From Rariglobus hedericola (lineage in GTDB: Bacteria; Verrucomicrobiota; Verrucomicrobiia; Opitutales; Opitutaceae): 64,000 nucleotides of DNA. This document shows, in pieces, positions 27,767-35,966 of the stretch (positions are counted from its first letter, which is position 1; every line of letters begins with the position of its first letter). Position numbers and translations under genes: made by a program. The notes under the pieces are model-generated. The model made no database searches and was not told the origin of the DNA. It saw only the letters and a list, made by a program, of their open reading frames with translations. The stretch is taken from assembly GCF_007559335.1 (NCBI RefSeq), contig NZ_VMBG01000001.1, positions 124,001-188,000 on the forward strand. Direction: 5' to 3'.

Positions 27767-29728
27767 ATGCGCATCTTACCCTTTTGCTGTCTTTTGGCGT
27801 TCGGTTTTGCATGCAGCGGTCTCAGCGCGCAGACGGCACAGGAAATCGTCGACAAGGCATTCCTGAACTATGATCAGATGCCCGGGTATTCTGCGCAGCT
27901 GAACAGCCGGCGGGTCACGGTGATGCTGGCTCCGCAAAAGCAAGGTGAGGAAACGAGATTCGATGTGCGGATGGTTCAATATATCCGTCTCGAGCTTAAG
28001 TGGCGCAAACCGGAGGATTGGCTGGTCATCAAGACCACGGGTGTGGAAGCCACCAACAACAGTGGTGGCAGCAGTTCTTTTTCCGCCGTGGCCCGAAACG
28101 GAGCCGGTGCCGTGCAGACCAGCTACTATGAACAGTATGGAGGCAACAAGGTGGTTACGCGGACGCTGGCGGCCAATCAATTGTCCAGCCAGCTGAACAA
28201 TATTTTGAACGGCATGGTCGACTCGCCGGTGATCAAGCAGCTGCGTGTCACGTCCGGTGATTCGGGCAACATCGCGTGGGGCTTGCTGGAGCTGGAGTTG
28301 AAAGGGGAGGATGCCGCTCAAGGTCGATCCGCGTATCGGATCATGGCGCGCAATGTATCCGGAGCCGAGCTCATGCTCTGGATCGACAAGGAGAACTTTG
28401 CCTTGCTGCGCACGCTTTCGGTGAGACGCGGCGGTTCATCTTATGGCTATCGTCCGCCGGGAAGTTTTGGTTCACCTCAGGATCCCAACCTGGCGGCACG
28501 GGTTTTCACCTTCGAGGAAACGCTTTACCTTCAACAGCAGTTTAATCCCAACCTCAACGCGGCGGCTTTTGCCGTCCCGACCACCGGGCGTCCGGAATCG
28601 TTGCTCGGGGAGAAGTCAGGATTCGCCGGCATTGGCGAACTGGTTAAATGGGCGCCGGTTTCAGCTTCCACGGAAGTGCCGGGGCAAACTCCCGCAGTCG
28701 CACCGGCGGTCAATCCGGCGGCGGTGGTGGCTCCTGCCGTGGTCGAGCAAGCGCTGACGCCGAGGCAAATGTCGGGAATTGTTTTGATCGAAGGCGATGA
28801 AAGCACCGCGAGCGGTTTCATGACGAAGATCAAGGGCGTGGATTTCGTGGTCACCAATCTGCACGTGTTGGGCGGCAATAAAAAATTCACATTGAGAACC
28901 TTGAGCGGGCAGGAGCTGCCCGTGCTGGGTATTTTCGGCGCCGCGGGAATCGACATCGCCATTCTGCGTATTGGAACCGGCGAGGGGGATTTAAAGCTCA
29001 CCGAGGACGTGTTTAAATCGTCCAAGATCGGCAACAAAGTGGTCGTGGTGGGTAACCGGCTGGGTGGAGGCGTGGCCACCCAAACTGCCGGGAGCATCGT
29101 GGGTATCGGGCCGACGCGCATTGAGGTGAGTGCCAATTTCGAGTCGGGCAACAGCGGCAGTCCCATTGTGGATTTGACGACCAATGAAGTCGTCGGCGTG
29201 GCGACTTATGCCGAGACGCGGCGCATTCGCATCGAAGACGGTTCCGCCGCGGGTAGAACATCCAACGTTGAGAAACGCTGGTTTGGATATCGCATCGATG
29301 GCGTGACGAAATGGGAGTCGATCGACCTAGCCAAGTGGAACGCCCAAGCCGGACGGATTGATAAATTCAGGGAGACCTCGGAGGCGTTGCACGCCGTGAT
29401 CCGTTTCGATTTCAAAACCGCGCGCCAGCATCCACGGCTCACGTCCATCGTGGATGGATTCGAAAACCGTTATCGGGCGGCGGGTGTCAACAGCCTGGTC
29501 GCGGCCACCGAAGTGAAGGATCTTTTCCGCGTGATCCGGACAATTTCAGACGACGGCATGCGAGATCTGAGTTCGGGTGATTACTACGACTATTACCGCA
29601 CCTGTCTTTATTGGGAAAACAGCATCTCGTCGCAGCTCGATTACCGAAAGGCGATCATTGAGGTGCTTAAAAAATATGAGGCCAACTCCAGTCTGTATCT
29701 TTCGCGTATGCGCAGCGGCAACCAGTAG
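27767..29728 (+). CDS. LolA-like domain fused to trypsin-like serine protease
   Basis: 653 residues. Signal peptide to about 21. Residues 22-275 form a LolA/DUF2092-like domain paralogous to the previous gene (ELMLWIDKENFALLRTLSV at 201-219). A Pro/Ala/Val linker spans 302-328. Residues 336-490 are a trypsin-like protease with triad H366 (TNLHVL), D396 (GIDIAIL) and S463 (GNSGSP). The C-terminal 150 residues are helical and unassigned. Likely exported. The 111-nt upstream gap has a possible promoter and a palindrome. No PDZ domain is visible, so it is not a standard DegP. Confidence 0.82.
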   Translation: MRILPFCCLLAFGFACSGLSAQTAQEIVDKAFLNYDQMPGYSAQLNSRRVTVMLAPQKQGEETRFDVRMVQYIRLELKWRKPEDWLVIKTTGVEATNNSGGSSSFSAVARNGAGAVQTSYYEQYGGNKVVTRTLAANQLSSQLNNILNGMVDSPVIKQLRVTSGDSGNIAWGLLELELKGEDAAQGRSAYRIMARNVSGAELMLWIDKENFALLRTLSVRRGGSSYGYRPPGSFGSPQDPNLAARVFTFEETLYLQQQFNPNLNAAAFAVPTTGRPESLLGEKSGFAGIGELVKWAPVSASTEVPGQTPAVAPAVNPAAVVAPAVVEQALTPRQMSGIVLIEGDESTASGFMTKIKGVDFVVTNLHVLGGNKKFTLRTLSGQELPVLGIFGAAGIDIAILRIGTGEGDLKLTEDVFKSSKIGNKVVVVGNRLGGGVATQTAGSIVGIGPTRIEVSANFESGNSGSPIVDLTTNEVVGVATYAETRRIRIEDGSAAGRTSNVEKRWFGYRIDGVTKWESIDLAKWNAQAGRIDKFRETSEALHAVIRFDFKTARQHPRLTSIVDGFENRYRAAGVNSLVAATEVKDLFRVIRTISDDGMRDLSSGDYYDYYRTCLYWENSISSQLDYRKAIIEVLKKYEANSSLYLSRMRSGNQ

Positions 29729-29764
29729 TCTCGGGTGCAGTTGAAGGCACCGGCGGGGTTTGTC

Positions 29765-30991
29765 TTACAGTGAGAAACCCAAGTGGGTCGCGAGGCTATG
29801 ACGGTGGATGCCGTAGAAGGCGGCGAACGTGCGGATGCGGGTGGCGAGGGCGGTGTCGGCTCCGCGGGCATGGCCGGTCTTGATCGCGGTGATCATGATG
29901 TTTTTAGCCGTGTGCTCGGTGGAGATGAACTCGAAGACCTTGGTGCGGTAACCGGCCCATTCCAGAAGCATGGCTCGCAGTGAATCGGTCACGAACTCGG
30001 CCTGGCGTTCTTGGAAAATGCCGTGGCGGAGAGCGTCGGTGAGAACGGGCGGTGCGGTGAGTTGCGCACGCAGTTCCTTCTGGCAGCAGGGTGAAACGAC
30101 GAGGAGGCGCGCACCGGCGGTGATACCTTTGATCAGTGCGTCGTCGGTCGCGGTGTCGCAGGCGTGCAGGGCGACGAGCACGTCGAGACGTTCGAGCACG
30201 GTCGAGGCGATGTCGCCGGCGGCGAAACTCAGGTGAAGCGCGAGTCCGTGCGTGCGCGAGAGGTCGTTGCAGAGTTGCACGAGCTCGGGGCGGAATTCGA
30301 TGCCGGTGACTTCGGCACGCGGGCCGAGATGCGCGGCGAGGGCGAAGGTGAGGTAGCCTTTGCCGCAGCCCATGTCGGCGATGCGGATGGGGGCGGGAGA
30401 AGGTTGAGAGTTGAGCGTTGAGAGTTGAGAGACGGAGTCGGCGGACGGGAGGAGTTCGGACTCGGTTAGGAGTTGGGAGAGGAGTTCGGTGAACTTTTGG
30501 ATCTGGCGGAATTTATGCGCCATGCCTTCGCGGGGGAGTCCGCGGTCGTTGGTGACGCCGAGGTCGCGCAGCCACGGAGCGTCTCCGGCGATGAGATGAG
30601 CTTTTGCGCGATCGTGGGTTTCAGCGACGGGCGTCGGGGCGGTCGACGCGGTTTTCACGGAGAGACGTGCGGTGCCGTCGGCGCGGGTTTCGAACTGGGC
30701 GTTTTGTGCGGGAGTGAACAGATGCGCGTCGAGAAAGTCAGAGCCGAGGAGTGGCTCGATCAGCGCAAGCGCTTCGGCGGGCGGGTGGTTTTTGGTGATG
30801 TCGCGCGTGGCGTGCCGCCAGAGCAGCGAGAGGTGCGGGCCGGACTTCAGCGTGACCGGCCGCACGAAGAGATTGTTCAGCGTGGCGTCGGCGCCGCGGT
30901 GTTTTCCTAGGGTGAGCTTCACCAGCGTGCCGTCATGGACGGCGGAGCGGAGCAGATCGAGAAAACGGAGGCGGGCGTCAGGTGCGGACAT
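29765..30991 (-). CDS. Class I SAM-dependent methyltransferase
   Basis: 408 residues. The N-terminal 150 residues have no recognised family. The methyltransferase core follows with PIRIADMGCGKGYLTFALAAHLG (motif I), VTGIEFRPELV, ALHACDTATDDAL and SPCCQKEL, like METTL25/GSTCD-type domains. Before the core is a low-complexity SQLSTLNSQPS segment encoded by a DNA direct repeat. It lies 7 nt downstream of the NMT1-like gene, so it may be the last gene of that directon. Substrate unknown. Confidence 0.85.
   Translation of the reverse strand: MSAPDARLRFLDLLRSAVHDGTLVKLTLGKHRGADATLNNLFVRPVTLKSGPHLSLLWRHATRDITKNHPPAEALALIEPLLGSDFLDAHLFTPAQNAQFETRADGTARLSVKTASTAPTPVAETHDRAKAHLIAGDAPWLRDLGVTNDRGLPREGMAHKFRQIQKFTELLSQLLTESELLPSADSVSQLSTLNSQPSPAPIRIADMGCGKGYLTFALAAHLGPRAEVTGIEFRPELVQLCNDLSRTHGLALHLSFAAGDIASTVLERLDVLVALHACDTATDDALIKGITAGARLLVVSPCCQKELRAQLTAPPVLTDALRHGIFQERQAEFVTDSLRAMLLEWAGYRTKVFEFISTEHTAKNIMITAIKTGHARGADTALATRIRTFAAFYGIHRHSLATHLGFSL
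30403..30429. repeat. In-frame 13-mer direct repeat inside the methyltransferase gene
   Basis: Two perfect copies of GTTGAGAGTTGAG (30403-30415 and 30417-30429) separated by C. On the coding strand they encode LSTLNSQ-type sequence at the junction between the N-terminal region and the methyltransferase core. Confidence 0.8.
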
Positions 30992-30998
30992 GTTTGGT

Positions 30999-31997
30999 TT
31001 ATGGCAAGTAGTCGGTGGTCATGGCCTGATCAACCGTGACCTTGTCCTTGGGGAGAATGGCGAGTTCTTCGAGCTGGTTAATCTGAGTTTGGAAACGTTC
31101 GCGGGTGATGCGTCCGATGTTGGCGGAACCGCCTTCAGGGCCGCGACCGGTGACGAGTTTTTCGTCGATGATCATTTTGCGCGAGAAGAGCATGAACTCG
31201 TCGGTGTTGTTGGCATTGGCCGCCTTCATGAGCGCGTGGGCCGGAGCGGGGTCGTTGGTGAGGTAGTCGTTCCAGCCCTTGATGTAGGCTTTCACAAAAG
31301 CGCGGGCCTCGGCGGGGTGGGCGGCGAGCCAGGCTTTGTTGGCAACGAGCACGGCATAGGCGTCGAAGCCGGCGTCCCAGGCGTAGAGGAAGCGGGGCAT
31401 TTCACCGCCGGCTTTGATGATGTGGTAGGGCTCGGCGATGTAATAGCCCTGCTGGATGAGATCCTTGGTCGCGACAAAATTGGCGACGGAGTAGTTCTGC
31501 GGAATGAGCTTAAAATCGATGCTGTATTTTTTCTTTAGATACGGGAGAAAAGCCCATTCGGGACGGGCCATGAGCGTCTTGCCATTGAGGTCTTCGAAGC
31601 GGGTGACGGGGTTGCCGGCGTGCAGCATGAGCACCGACGGGTCATTCTGGAATACGGCGGCGATCTGCGTGACGGGGATGCCTTGGGAGATGGCGAGGAG
31701 CGTGTTGGTGCTGTCGCCCTGGCCGATGTGGGCTTGGCCGGTGGCGACTTTCTGGATGACAAAGGCGTTGGGGCCGCCGGGGATGATTTCGACGTCGAGG
31801 CCGGCGTCTTTGAAAAAGCCTTTGGCCTGCGCCTGATAAAAACCGCCGTGCTCGGGTTCGGCGACCCAGTCGAGCTGGACGATGATTTTGGCGGGAGTTT
31901 TGACCAAGGCGACGTCGGCGGAGACCCAGACTTTATCGCACGAGGTGAGGAGTAGGCAGACGGCGACGGCCGATAAAAAATGAGGGAGAAGTCTCAT
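30999..31997 (-). CDS. NMT1/THI5-like ABC transporter substrate-binding lipoprotein
   Basis: 332 residues with a lipoprotein signal peptide (lipobox LLTSC, Cys 20). The family pattern is clear: VQLDWVAEPEHGGFYQAQAKGFFKDAGLDVEI, GQGDSTNTLLAISQGIPV, and a Tyr/Trp-rich binding region. Known relatives bind pyrimidines (ThiY), riboflavin precursors or sulfonates. Its ATG overlaps the pabC-like stop by 4 nt. The matching permease and ATPase lie five genes upstream in the same unit, with folate genes between. Substrate unknown; context suggests a folate-pathway compound. Confidence 0.9.
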   Translation of the reverse strand: MRLLPHFLSAVAVCLLLTSCDKVWVSADVALVKTPAKIIVQLDWVAEPEHGGFYQAQAKGFFKDAGLDVEIIPGGPNAFVIQKVATGQAHIGQGDSTNTLLAISQGIPVTQIAAVFQNDPSVLMLHAGNPVTRFEDLNGKTLMARPEWAFLPYLKKKYSIDFKLIPQNYSVANFVATKDLIQQGYYIAEPYHIIKAGGEMPRFLYAWDAGFDAYAVLVANKAWLAAHPAEARAFVKAYIKGWNDYLTNDPAPAHALMKAANANNTDEFMLFSRKMIIDEKLVTGRGPEGGSANIGRITRERFQTQINQLEELAILPKDKVTVDQAMTTDYLP

Positions 31998-32818
31998 GAT
32001 AGAGATTGGGTTTCGGAAATGTGGTAGAGGTTTTTCAGGCTGCGGGTGAGCGGTCCGATTTCGAGGTGGCGATCGTCGATTTGGGTGACAGGCATGACAC
32101 CGAGGAGGGCGTTGGTGACGAACACTTCGTCGGCATGGAGCAGATCGGAGTGGGTGAGCAGACCCTCGCGAACGCGGGCGGAACCGAGGAGCGCAAGGAC
32201 TTGGGCGCGGGCGATACCGGGCAGGGGGCCGCTGGCCAGTGAAGGCGTGTGGGCGATTCCGTCCCGCACCGTAAAGATGTTGCTGGTCGCGCCCTCGATC
32301 ACGATGCCGGCGGGGGTGAGGAAAAGGGGCTCGTCGAAGCCGGCGGCAACGGCGACGCGTTTGGCGCGGATGTTGGCGAGGTAGTTGAGGGTCTTGTGGC
32401 CGGAGAGGGCGCCGGTGCGTTCGCCGGTGAAGACCGTGTTGACGCGGAAGCCGCGAGCGTAGGTTTCGAGCGGATACGCGTTGGCCTTGGTGGAGATGAG
32501 TTCGCCCGTGGTGGTTTCGTCGCGGGCGAAGAGGACGATCTTGACGGAGCCGTCGGTCAGGGTGTTGGCGGTGGTGACGAGGGCGAGGCGTTCGCGAAGG
32601 GTTTCGATGGAGACGGTGTAGCGCAGGTCGAGGGCGCGGGCGCTGGCGGTGAGGCGGGCGTGGTGTTGCGCGAGGAAGGCCGGGCGACCGGAAGTGATTT
32701 TTACGGTTTCGAAGATGCCGTGGCCGTAGAGAAATCCCTCGCTGGTGGCAGGAATGAACGCCGAGGCGGCAGGCAGGAGAACGCCGTCGAGAATGACTTG
32801 TGAAGATGCGTCGGTCAT
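31994..32818 (-). CDS. pabC: Class IV aminotransferase, probable aminodeoxychorismate lyase
   Basis: 274 residues, PLP fold type IV. The N-terminal part has GFLYGHGIFETVKI, the Lys-containing segment is SGHKTLNYLANIRAKR, then EGATSNIFTV and GPLPGIARAQVL. PabC releases pyruvate from aminodeoxychorismate to give p-aminobenzoate. Branched-chain or D-amino-acid aminotransferases share these motifs, but the position 5 nt after folK-pabB argues for PabC. Confidence 0.85.
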   Translation of the reverse strand: MTDASSQVILDGVLLPAASAFIPATSEGFLYGHGIFETVKITSGRPAFLAQHHARLTASARALDLRYTVSIETLRERLALVTTANTLTDGSVKIVLFARDETTTGELISTKANAYPLETYARGFRVNTVFTGERTGALSGHKTLNYLANIRAKRVAVAAGFDEPLFLTPAGIVIEGATSNIFTVRDGIAHTPSLASGPLPGIARAQVLALLGSARVREGLLTHSDLLHADEVFVTNALLGVMPVTQIDDRHLEIGPLTRSLKNLYHISETQSLS

Positions 32819-32823
32819 GGCGG

Positions 32824-34752
32824 TTAAGCGGGGCTGGTCAGAGCCTCGTGCATGGCGCGGCCTTTATCGAGGGTTTCTTGATATTCTGCGGCGGGCTCGG
32901 AGTCCCACACGATGCCTCCGCCGACGTGGTAGTAAGCGTGGTTGTTGACGCACGTGATGGTGCGGATGGCAATGTTGAGGTCGGCGTTGCCATCGAAACC
33001 GATGTAGCCGATGGCGCCGGTGTAGATGTGGCGTCGGTGTGGCTCGAGTTCGTCGATGATCTGCATCGAGCGAATTTTGGGGGCGCCGGTGATGGAGCCG
33101 CCGGGGAAAGACGCGCGAACGCAGTCGATGATGTCGAGTCCGGCGCGGAGTTGTCCGGAAACCGTGGATACGAGATGATGAACGGTGGGATGGGATTCGA
33201 GCCGCCAGAGCTGGTCCACGCGGACCGAGCCGAATTCGCAGACGCGACCGAGGTCGTTGCGCTCGAGATCGACGATCATGAGGAGTTCAGCGCGGTCTTT
33301 TTCGCTGGAAAGGAGTTCAGCGGCGAGGGCGGCGTCGGTGGTCGGGTCGGCGGAACGCGGGCGGGTGCCTTTGATGGGGCGGGTTTCGACGTGGCGCTCG
33401 CGCAGGGTTAGGAAACGTTCGGGGGAACTGCTGATGAGTTGGACAGGACCGTAGGAGAGATAGGCGGCGAAAGGAGCCGGGCTGCGATCGCGAAGGCGCA
33501 GGTAGAGATCGTAGGGCGCGCAGGGCAGCGGAGTGGAGAAGCGTTGGGTGAGGTTAACCTGATAAACGTCACCCGAGGCGATGTAGTTTTTGATGCGACC
33601 GATGGCCTGCTTGTAAGAGTAGAAATCAAAATTAGCGGTCGGCTTGGACTCGGTCGGAATGCCGGGTTTGTAACTTATTAAGTTACAAACTGGATTGGCG
33701 ACGGAATGTGATGAAAGGGTTTCGCGGAGGCGGGCGAGGAGCGCGGCGGCGGGAGTGGTGGCGACGGGGTTGGCGACGATCCAGGTGCGGCCGGTGGCGT
33801 GTTCGTGGGCGATCAACGCGTCGTAGAAGGCGAACTCGCAGTCGGGGATTTCGGGGAGATCATCGGGGCGGACGCGGGGGAGTTTTTCGAGCTGCGTGCA
33901 CAGTTCGTAACCGAAAAAACCAACCGCACCGCCGGTGAAAGGGAGCGCAGGGGGCGCTGAGTCGTCGGGAAGTTTGTCACTTATTAAGTTACAAACTGGA
34001 TTGGGGCGGTGGTAGCGCGCCAGGAGGGTTTTGAGGGTGCCGAGGGTGTCGGGCTGATGCTTGGTGCGGAAGACGTGGAACGGTTCGAAGCCGATGAAAG
34101 AGTAGGCGCCGAGACCGTTGGTGGAGCGGCCGCTGTCGAGGAAGAAGGCGTGGTCGCGGCCGGCGATGCGGTGGAAGAATTCGTGGGGCGGGCAGGGTAG
34201 GGTGACTTCTTCGAGCAGGACAGGCGGGGTCAGTGCGAGTTCGGGGCGTGCGACGACGCCGGTGGTGTCAGCACGGGCGGCATGCGTGCGGACGGATTCA
34301 CTGTGAATGATCAGGTCGGGTGCGAGATCGGCGAGCGGCACGAGCACGAAAGCGCGTTCGTGGAGGCGCGGATGGGGAAGGATCAGGCGGTCGTCGGACA
34401 GCGTGGTGTTGGCGAAGAGAAGCACATCGAGGTCAATCGTGCGCGGGCCCCAGCGTTCGGCACGGATGCGTCCGAGTTGTTGTTCAATGATCAGACACGC
34501 AGCGAGCAACGCGTGCGGCGTGAGTGTCGTTTCTAGTTCGACGACCAGGTTAAGGAAATCCGGCTGCGCATCCTGATCGGGAAGGCAGAGGGCGGCCGTT
34601 TCGTAAACCGGCGAGACACGGGCGATGCGGACCTCGGGCGTGGCGGCGAGGCGGGCAAGGGCCCCGGCGAGCAGGGCGCGGCGGTCTCCGAGATTACCGC
34701 CCAGTCCGAGGTAGGCGGTCTGCACGCGATTTGCTGGTTTCGACGGCGACAT
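32824..34752 (-). CDS. FolK-PabB fusion: HPPK plus aminodeoxychorismate synthase component I
   Basis: 642 residues in one frame. Residues 12-160 are HPPK (YLGLGGNLGDR at 14-24; RWGPRTIDLDVLLF at 100-113 with D107 and D109). Residues 178-640 are the chorismate-binding PabB chain: LGAYSFIGFEP, PIKGTRPR, LMIVDLERNDLG and GGSITGAPKIRSMQ. The protein thus joins pterin pyrophosphorylation to the p-aminobenzoate branch. Two ten-residue inserts, NPVCNLISDK (251-260) and NPVCNLISYK (353-362), come from a repeated DNA palindrome. The start overlaps the end of folB by 59 nt. No pabA is in the window. Confidence 0.9.
   Translation of the reverse strand: MSPSKPANRVQTAYLGLGGNLGDRRALLAGALARLAATPEVRIARVSPVYETAALCLPDQDAQPDFLNLVVELETTLTPHALLAACLIIEQQLGRIRAERWGPRTIDLDVLLFANTTLSDDRLILPHPRLHERAFVLVPLADLAPDLIIHSESVRTHAARADTTGVVARPELALTPPVLLEEVTLPCPPHEFFHRIAGRDHAFFLDSGRSTNGLGAYSFIGFEPFHVFRTKHQPDTLGTLKTLLARYHRPNPVCNLISDKLPDDSAPPALPFTGGAVGFFGYELCTQLEKLPRVRPDDLPEIPDCEFAFYDALIAHEHATGRTWIVANPVATTPAAALLARLRETLSSHSVANPVCNLISYKPGIPTESKPTANFDFYSYKQAIGRIKNYIASGDVYQVNLTQRFSTPLPCAPYDLYLRLRDRSPAPFAAYLSYGPVQLISSSPERFLTLRERHVETRPIKGTRPRSADPTTDAALAAELLSSEKDRAELLMIVDLERNDLGRVCEFGSVRVDQLWRLESHPTVHHLVSTVSGQLRAGLDIIDCVRASFPGGSITGAPKIRSMQIIDELEPHRRHIYTGAIGYIGFDGNADLNIAIRTITCVNNHAYYHVGGGIVWDSEPAAEYQETLDKGRAMHEALTSPA
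33666..33698. repeat. Palindromic 33-bp repeat, copy A, inside folK-pabB
   Basis: GTTTGTAACTT-ATT-AAGTTACAAAC followed by TGGATTGG. It has 11-bp arms. On the coding strand it reads NPVCNLISYK. It differs from copy B at one of 33 positions and lies 306 bp away in the same orientation and reading frame. Confidence 0.92.
33972..34004. repeat. Palindromic 33-bp repeat, copy B, inside folK-pabB
   Basis: GTTTGTCACTT-ATT-AAGTTACAAAC followed by TGGATTGG. The single change from copy A (A to C in the left arm) breaks one stem pair and changes Tyr to Asp in the encoded NPVCNLISDK. Confidence 0.92.
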
Positions 34753-35083
34753 GGTCGAGGATGCCGGCGATGGGAACGGAGGGTTTTTTGATGGTGATAT
34801 CGACCTTGTCCAGGATGGGGCAAGCGGCGAGGACGCGGTCGATCACGTGACTGGCGAGCGCTTCGATGAGTTTGAAGCGGTCTTTCTCCACGGTCTCGCG
34901 GCAGATGGCGTAGACCTTGGTATAGTCGACGGTCTGGTGCAGATCGTCGGATGTGGCGGCGGCGGCGATGTCGAGAGTAAGCACGAGATCGACGATCCAG
35001 CGCTGGCCGAGTTTGTTCTCCTCGGGGAGGTCGCCGTGGTATCCGTAGAATACCATGTTGGAGAGGGTGATGCGGCCGGTCAT
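34694..35083 (-). CDS. folB: Dihydroneopterin aldolase
   Basis: Makes 6-hydroxymethyl-dihydropterin. ATG 35083 gives 129 residues (MTGRITLSNMVFYGYHGDLPEE...). Family segments: YGYHGDLPEENKLGQRW, TVDYTKVY, LIEALASHVIDRVL and KKPSVPIAGILDHVAVE. Upstream starts up to 35227 would run through a repeat and into folP, so they are rejected. The end overlaps folK-pabB by 59 nt. Confidence 0.94.
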   Translation of the reverse strand: MTGRITLSNMVFYGYHGDLPEENKLGQRWIVDLVLTLDIAAAATSDDLHQTVDYTKVYAICRETVEKDRFKLIEALASHVIDRVLAACPILDKVDITIKKPSVPIAGILDHVAVETSKSRADRLPRTGR

Positions 35084-35093
35084 TTTGCTTGGA

Positions 35094-35126
35094 AGTAGCG
35101 AGCAATGAGTAGCGGGTAGCGAGTAG
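35094..35126. repeat. Short AGTAGCGAG-type repeat between folP and folB
   Basis: Units AGTAGCGAG (35094-35102), AGTAGCGGG (35108-35116) and TAGCGAGTAG (35117-35126). It fills most of the 46-nt folP-folB gap and resembles in style the direct repeats found inside mpl and the methyltransferase gene. Confidence 0.7.
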
Positions 35127-35129
35127 AAA

Positions 35130-35966
35130 TCAACGGGCATCCCTGACGGCGGCGGCCATGAGGGCGACGCGGTGATTGGCGCGCACGTCGTGGACGCGGT
35201 GGAATTGAACGCCTTGGGAAACTGCAAGCGAGGTGAGGGCGAGGGTGCCTTCGAGACGTTCGTCGGGAGGAAGATCGAGAACGTGGCTGATCACGGATTT
35301 GCGGGAAACGCCGAGAAGGAGCGGATGCCCGAGCGAGTTCAGCTCCGCGATACGTGAAAGGATGGCGAGGTTTTGCGGCTGGGTTTTGGCGAAGCCGATG
35401 CCGGGATCGAGAATGATGCGGGTGGGGTCGATGCCGGCGTCTGTCGAGAGGGCGAGCGTTCGGGTGAGGAATTCTTTGATGCCGATGATGACGTCGCCGG
35501 CCGATTCGCGGAAGGCGGCGTCGTTGTGCATGAGGATCGCGGAGGCGCCGTGACGGGCGATGACGGCGGCCATGGCGGGGTCGCGTTGGAGGCCATGCAC
35601 GTCGTTGACGAGGTGGGCACCGGCCGCGAGCGCGGCATCGGCTACAGCGGCGTGGTAAGTGTCGATCGAAAGAGGTGCGGCGACGTGGCGAACGAGTTCG
35701 CGAATCACGGGAATGACGCGGCGGATTTCTTCGTCCGGGCTGATCTCGGTGTAACCGGGGCGCGTGGATTGACCGCCGATGTCGATCATCGTCGCGCCCT
35801 CCGCGACGAGCAGCCGCGCGTGCGAAACGGCGGCGGGGAGGCTGTTGTGTTTACCGCCGTCGAAGAAGGAGTCGTCGGTGACGTTGAGAATACCGACGAT
35901 GTGAGGCGTGCCATCGAGGATAAGGCGGCGGTCACGACAGTGAAATTCACGGGAGTTGGTCGTCAT
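35130..35966 (-). CDS. folP: Dihydropteroate synthase
   Basis: Joins hydroxymethyl-dihydropterin pyrophosphate and p-aminobenzoate; the sulfonamide target. ATG 35966 gives 278 residues. Signature segments: VGILNVTDDSFFDGG, EGATMIDIGGQSTRPG, APLSIDTYH, NDVHGL, ILDPGIGFAKT, LLGVSRKSVI. AAGGA 7 nt upstream is a good Shine-Dalgarno, and the ATG overlaps the permease stop (TGATG), so the ABC permease and folP are translationally coupled. A longer start at 36026 lies inside the permease gene. Confidence 0.96.
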   Translation of the reverse strand: MTTNSREFHCRDRRLILDGTPHIVGILNVTDDSFFDGGKHNSLPAAVSHARLLVAEGATMIDIGGQSTRPGYTEISPDEEIRRVIPVIRELVRHVAAPLSIDTYHAAVADAALAAGAHLVNDVHGLQRDPAMAAVIARHGASAILMHNDAAFRESAGDVIIGIKEFLTRTLALSTDAGIDPTRIILDPGIGFAKTQPQNLAILSRIAELNSLGHPLLLGVSRKSVISHVLDLPPDERLEGTLALTSLAVSQGVQFHRVHDVRANHRVALMAAAVRDAR

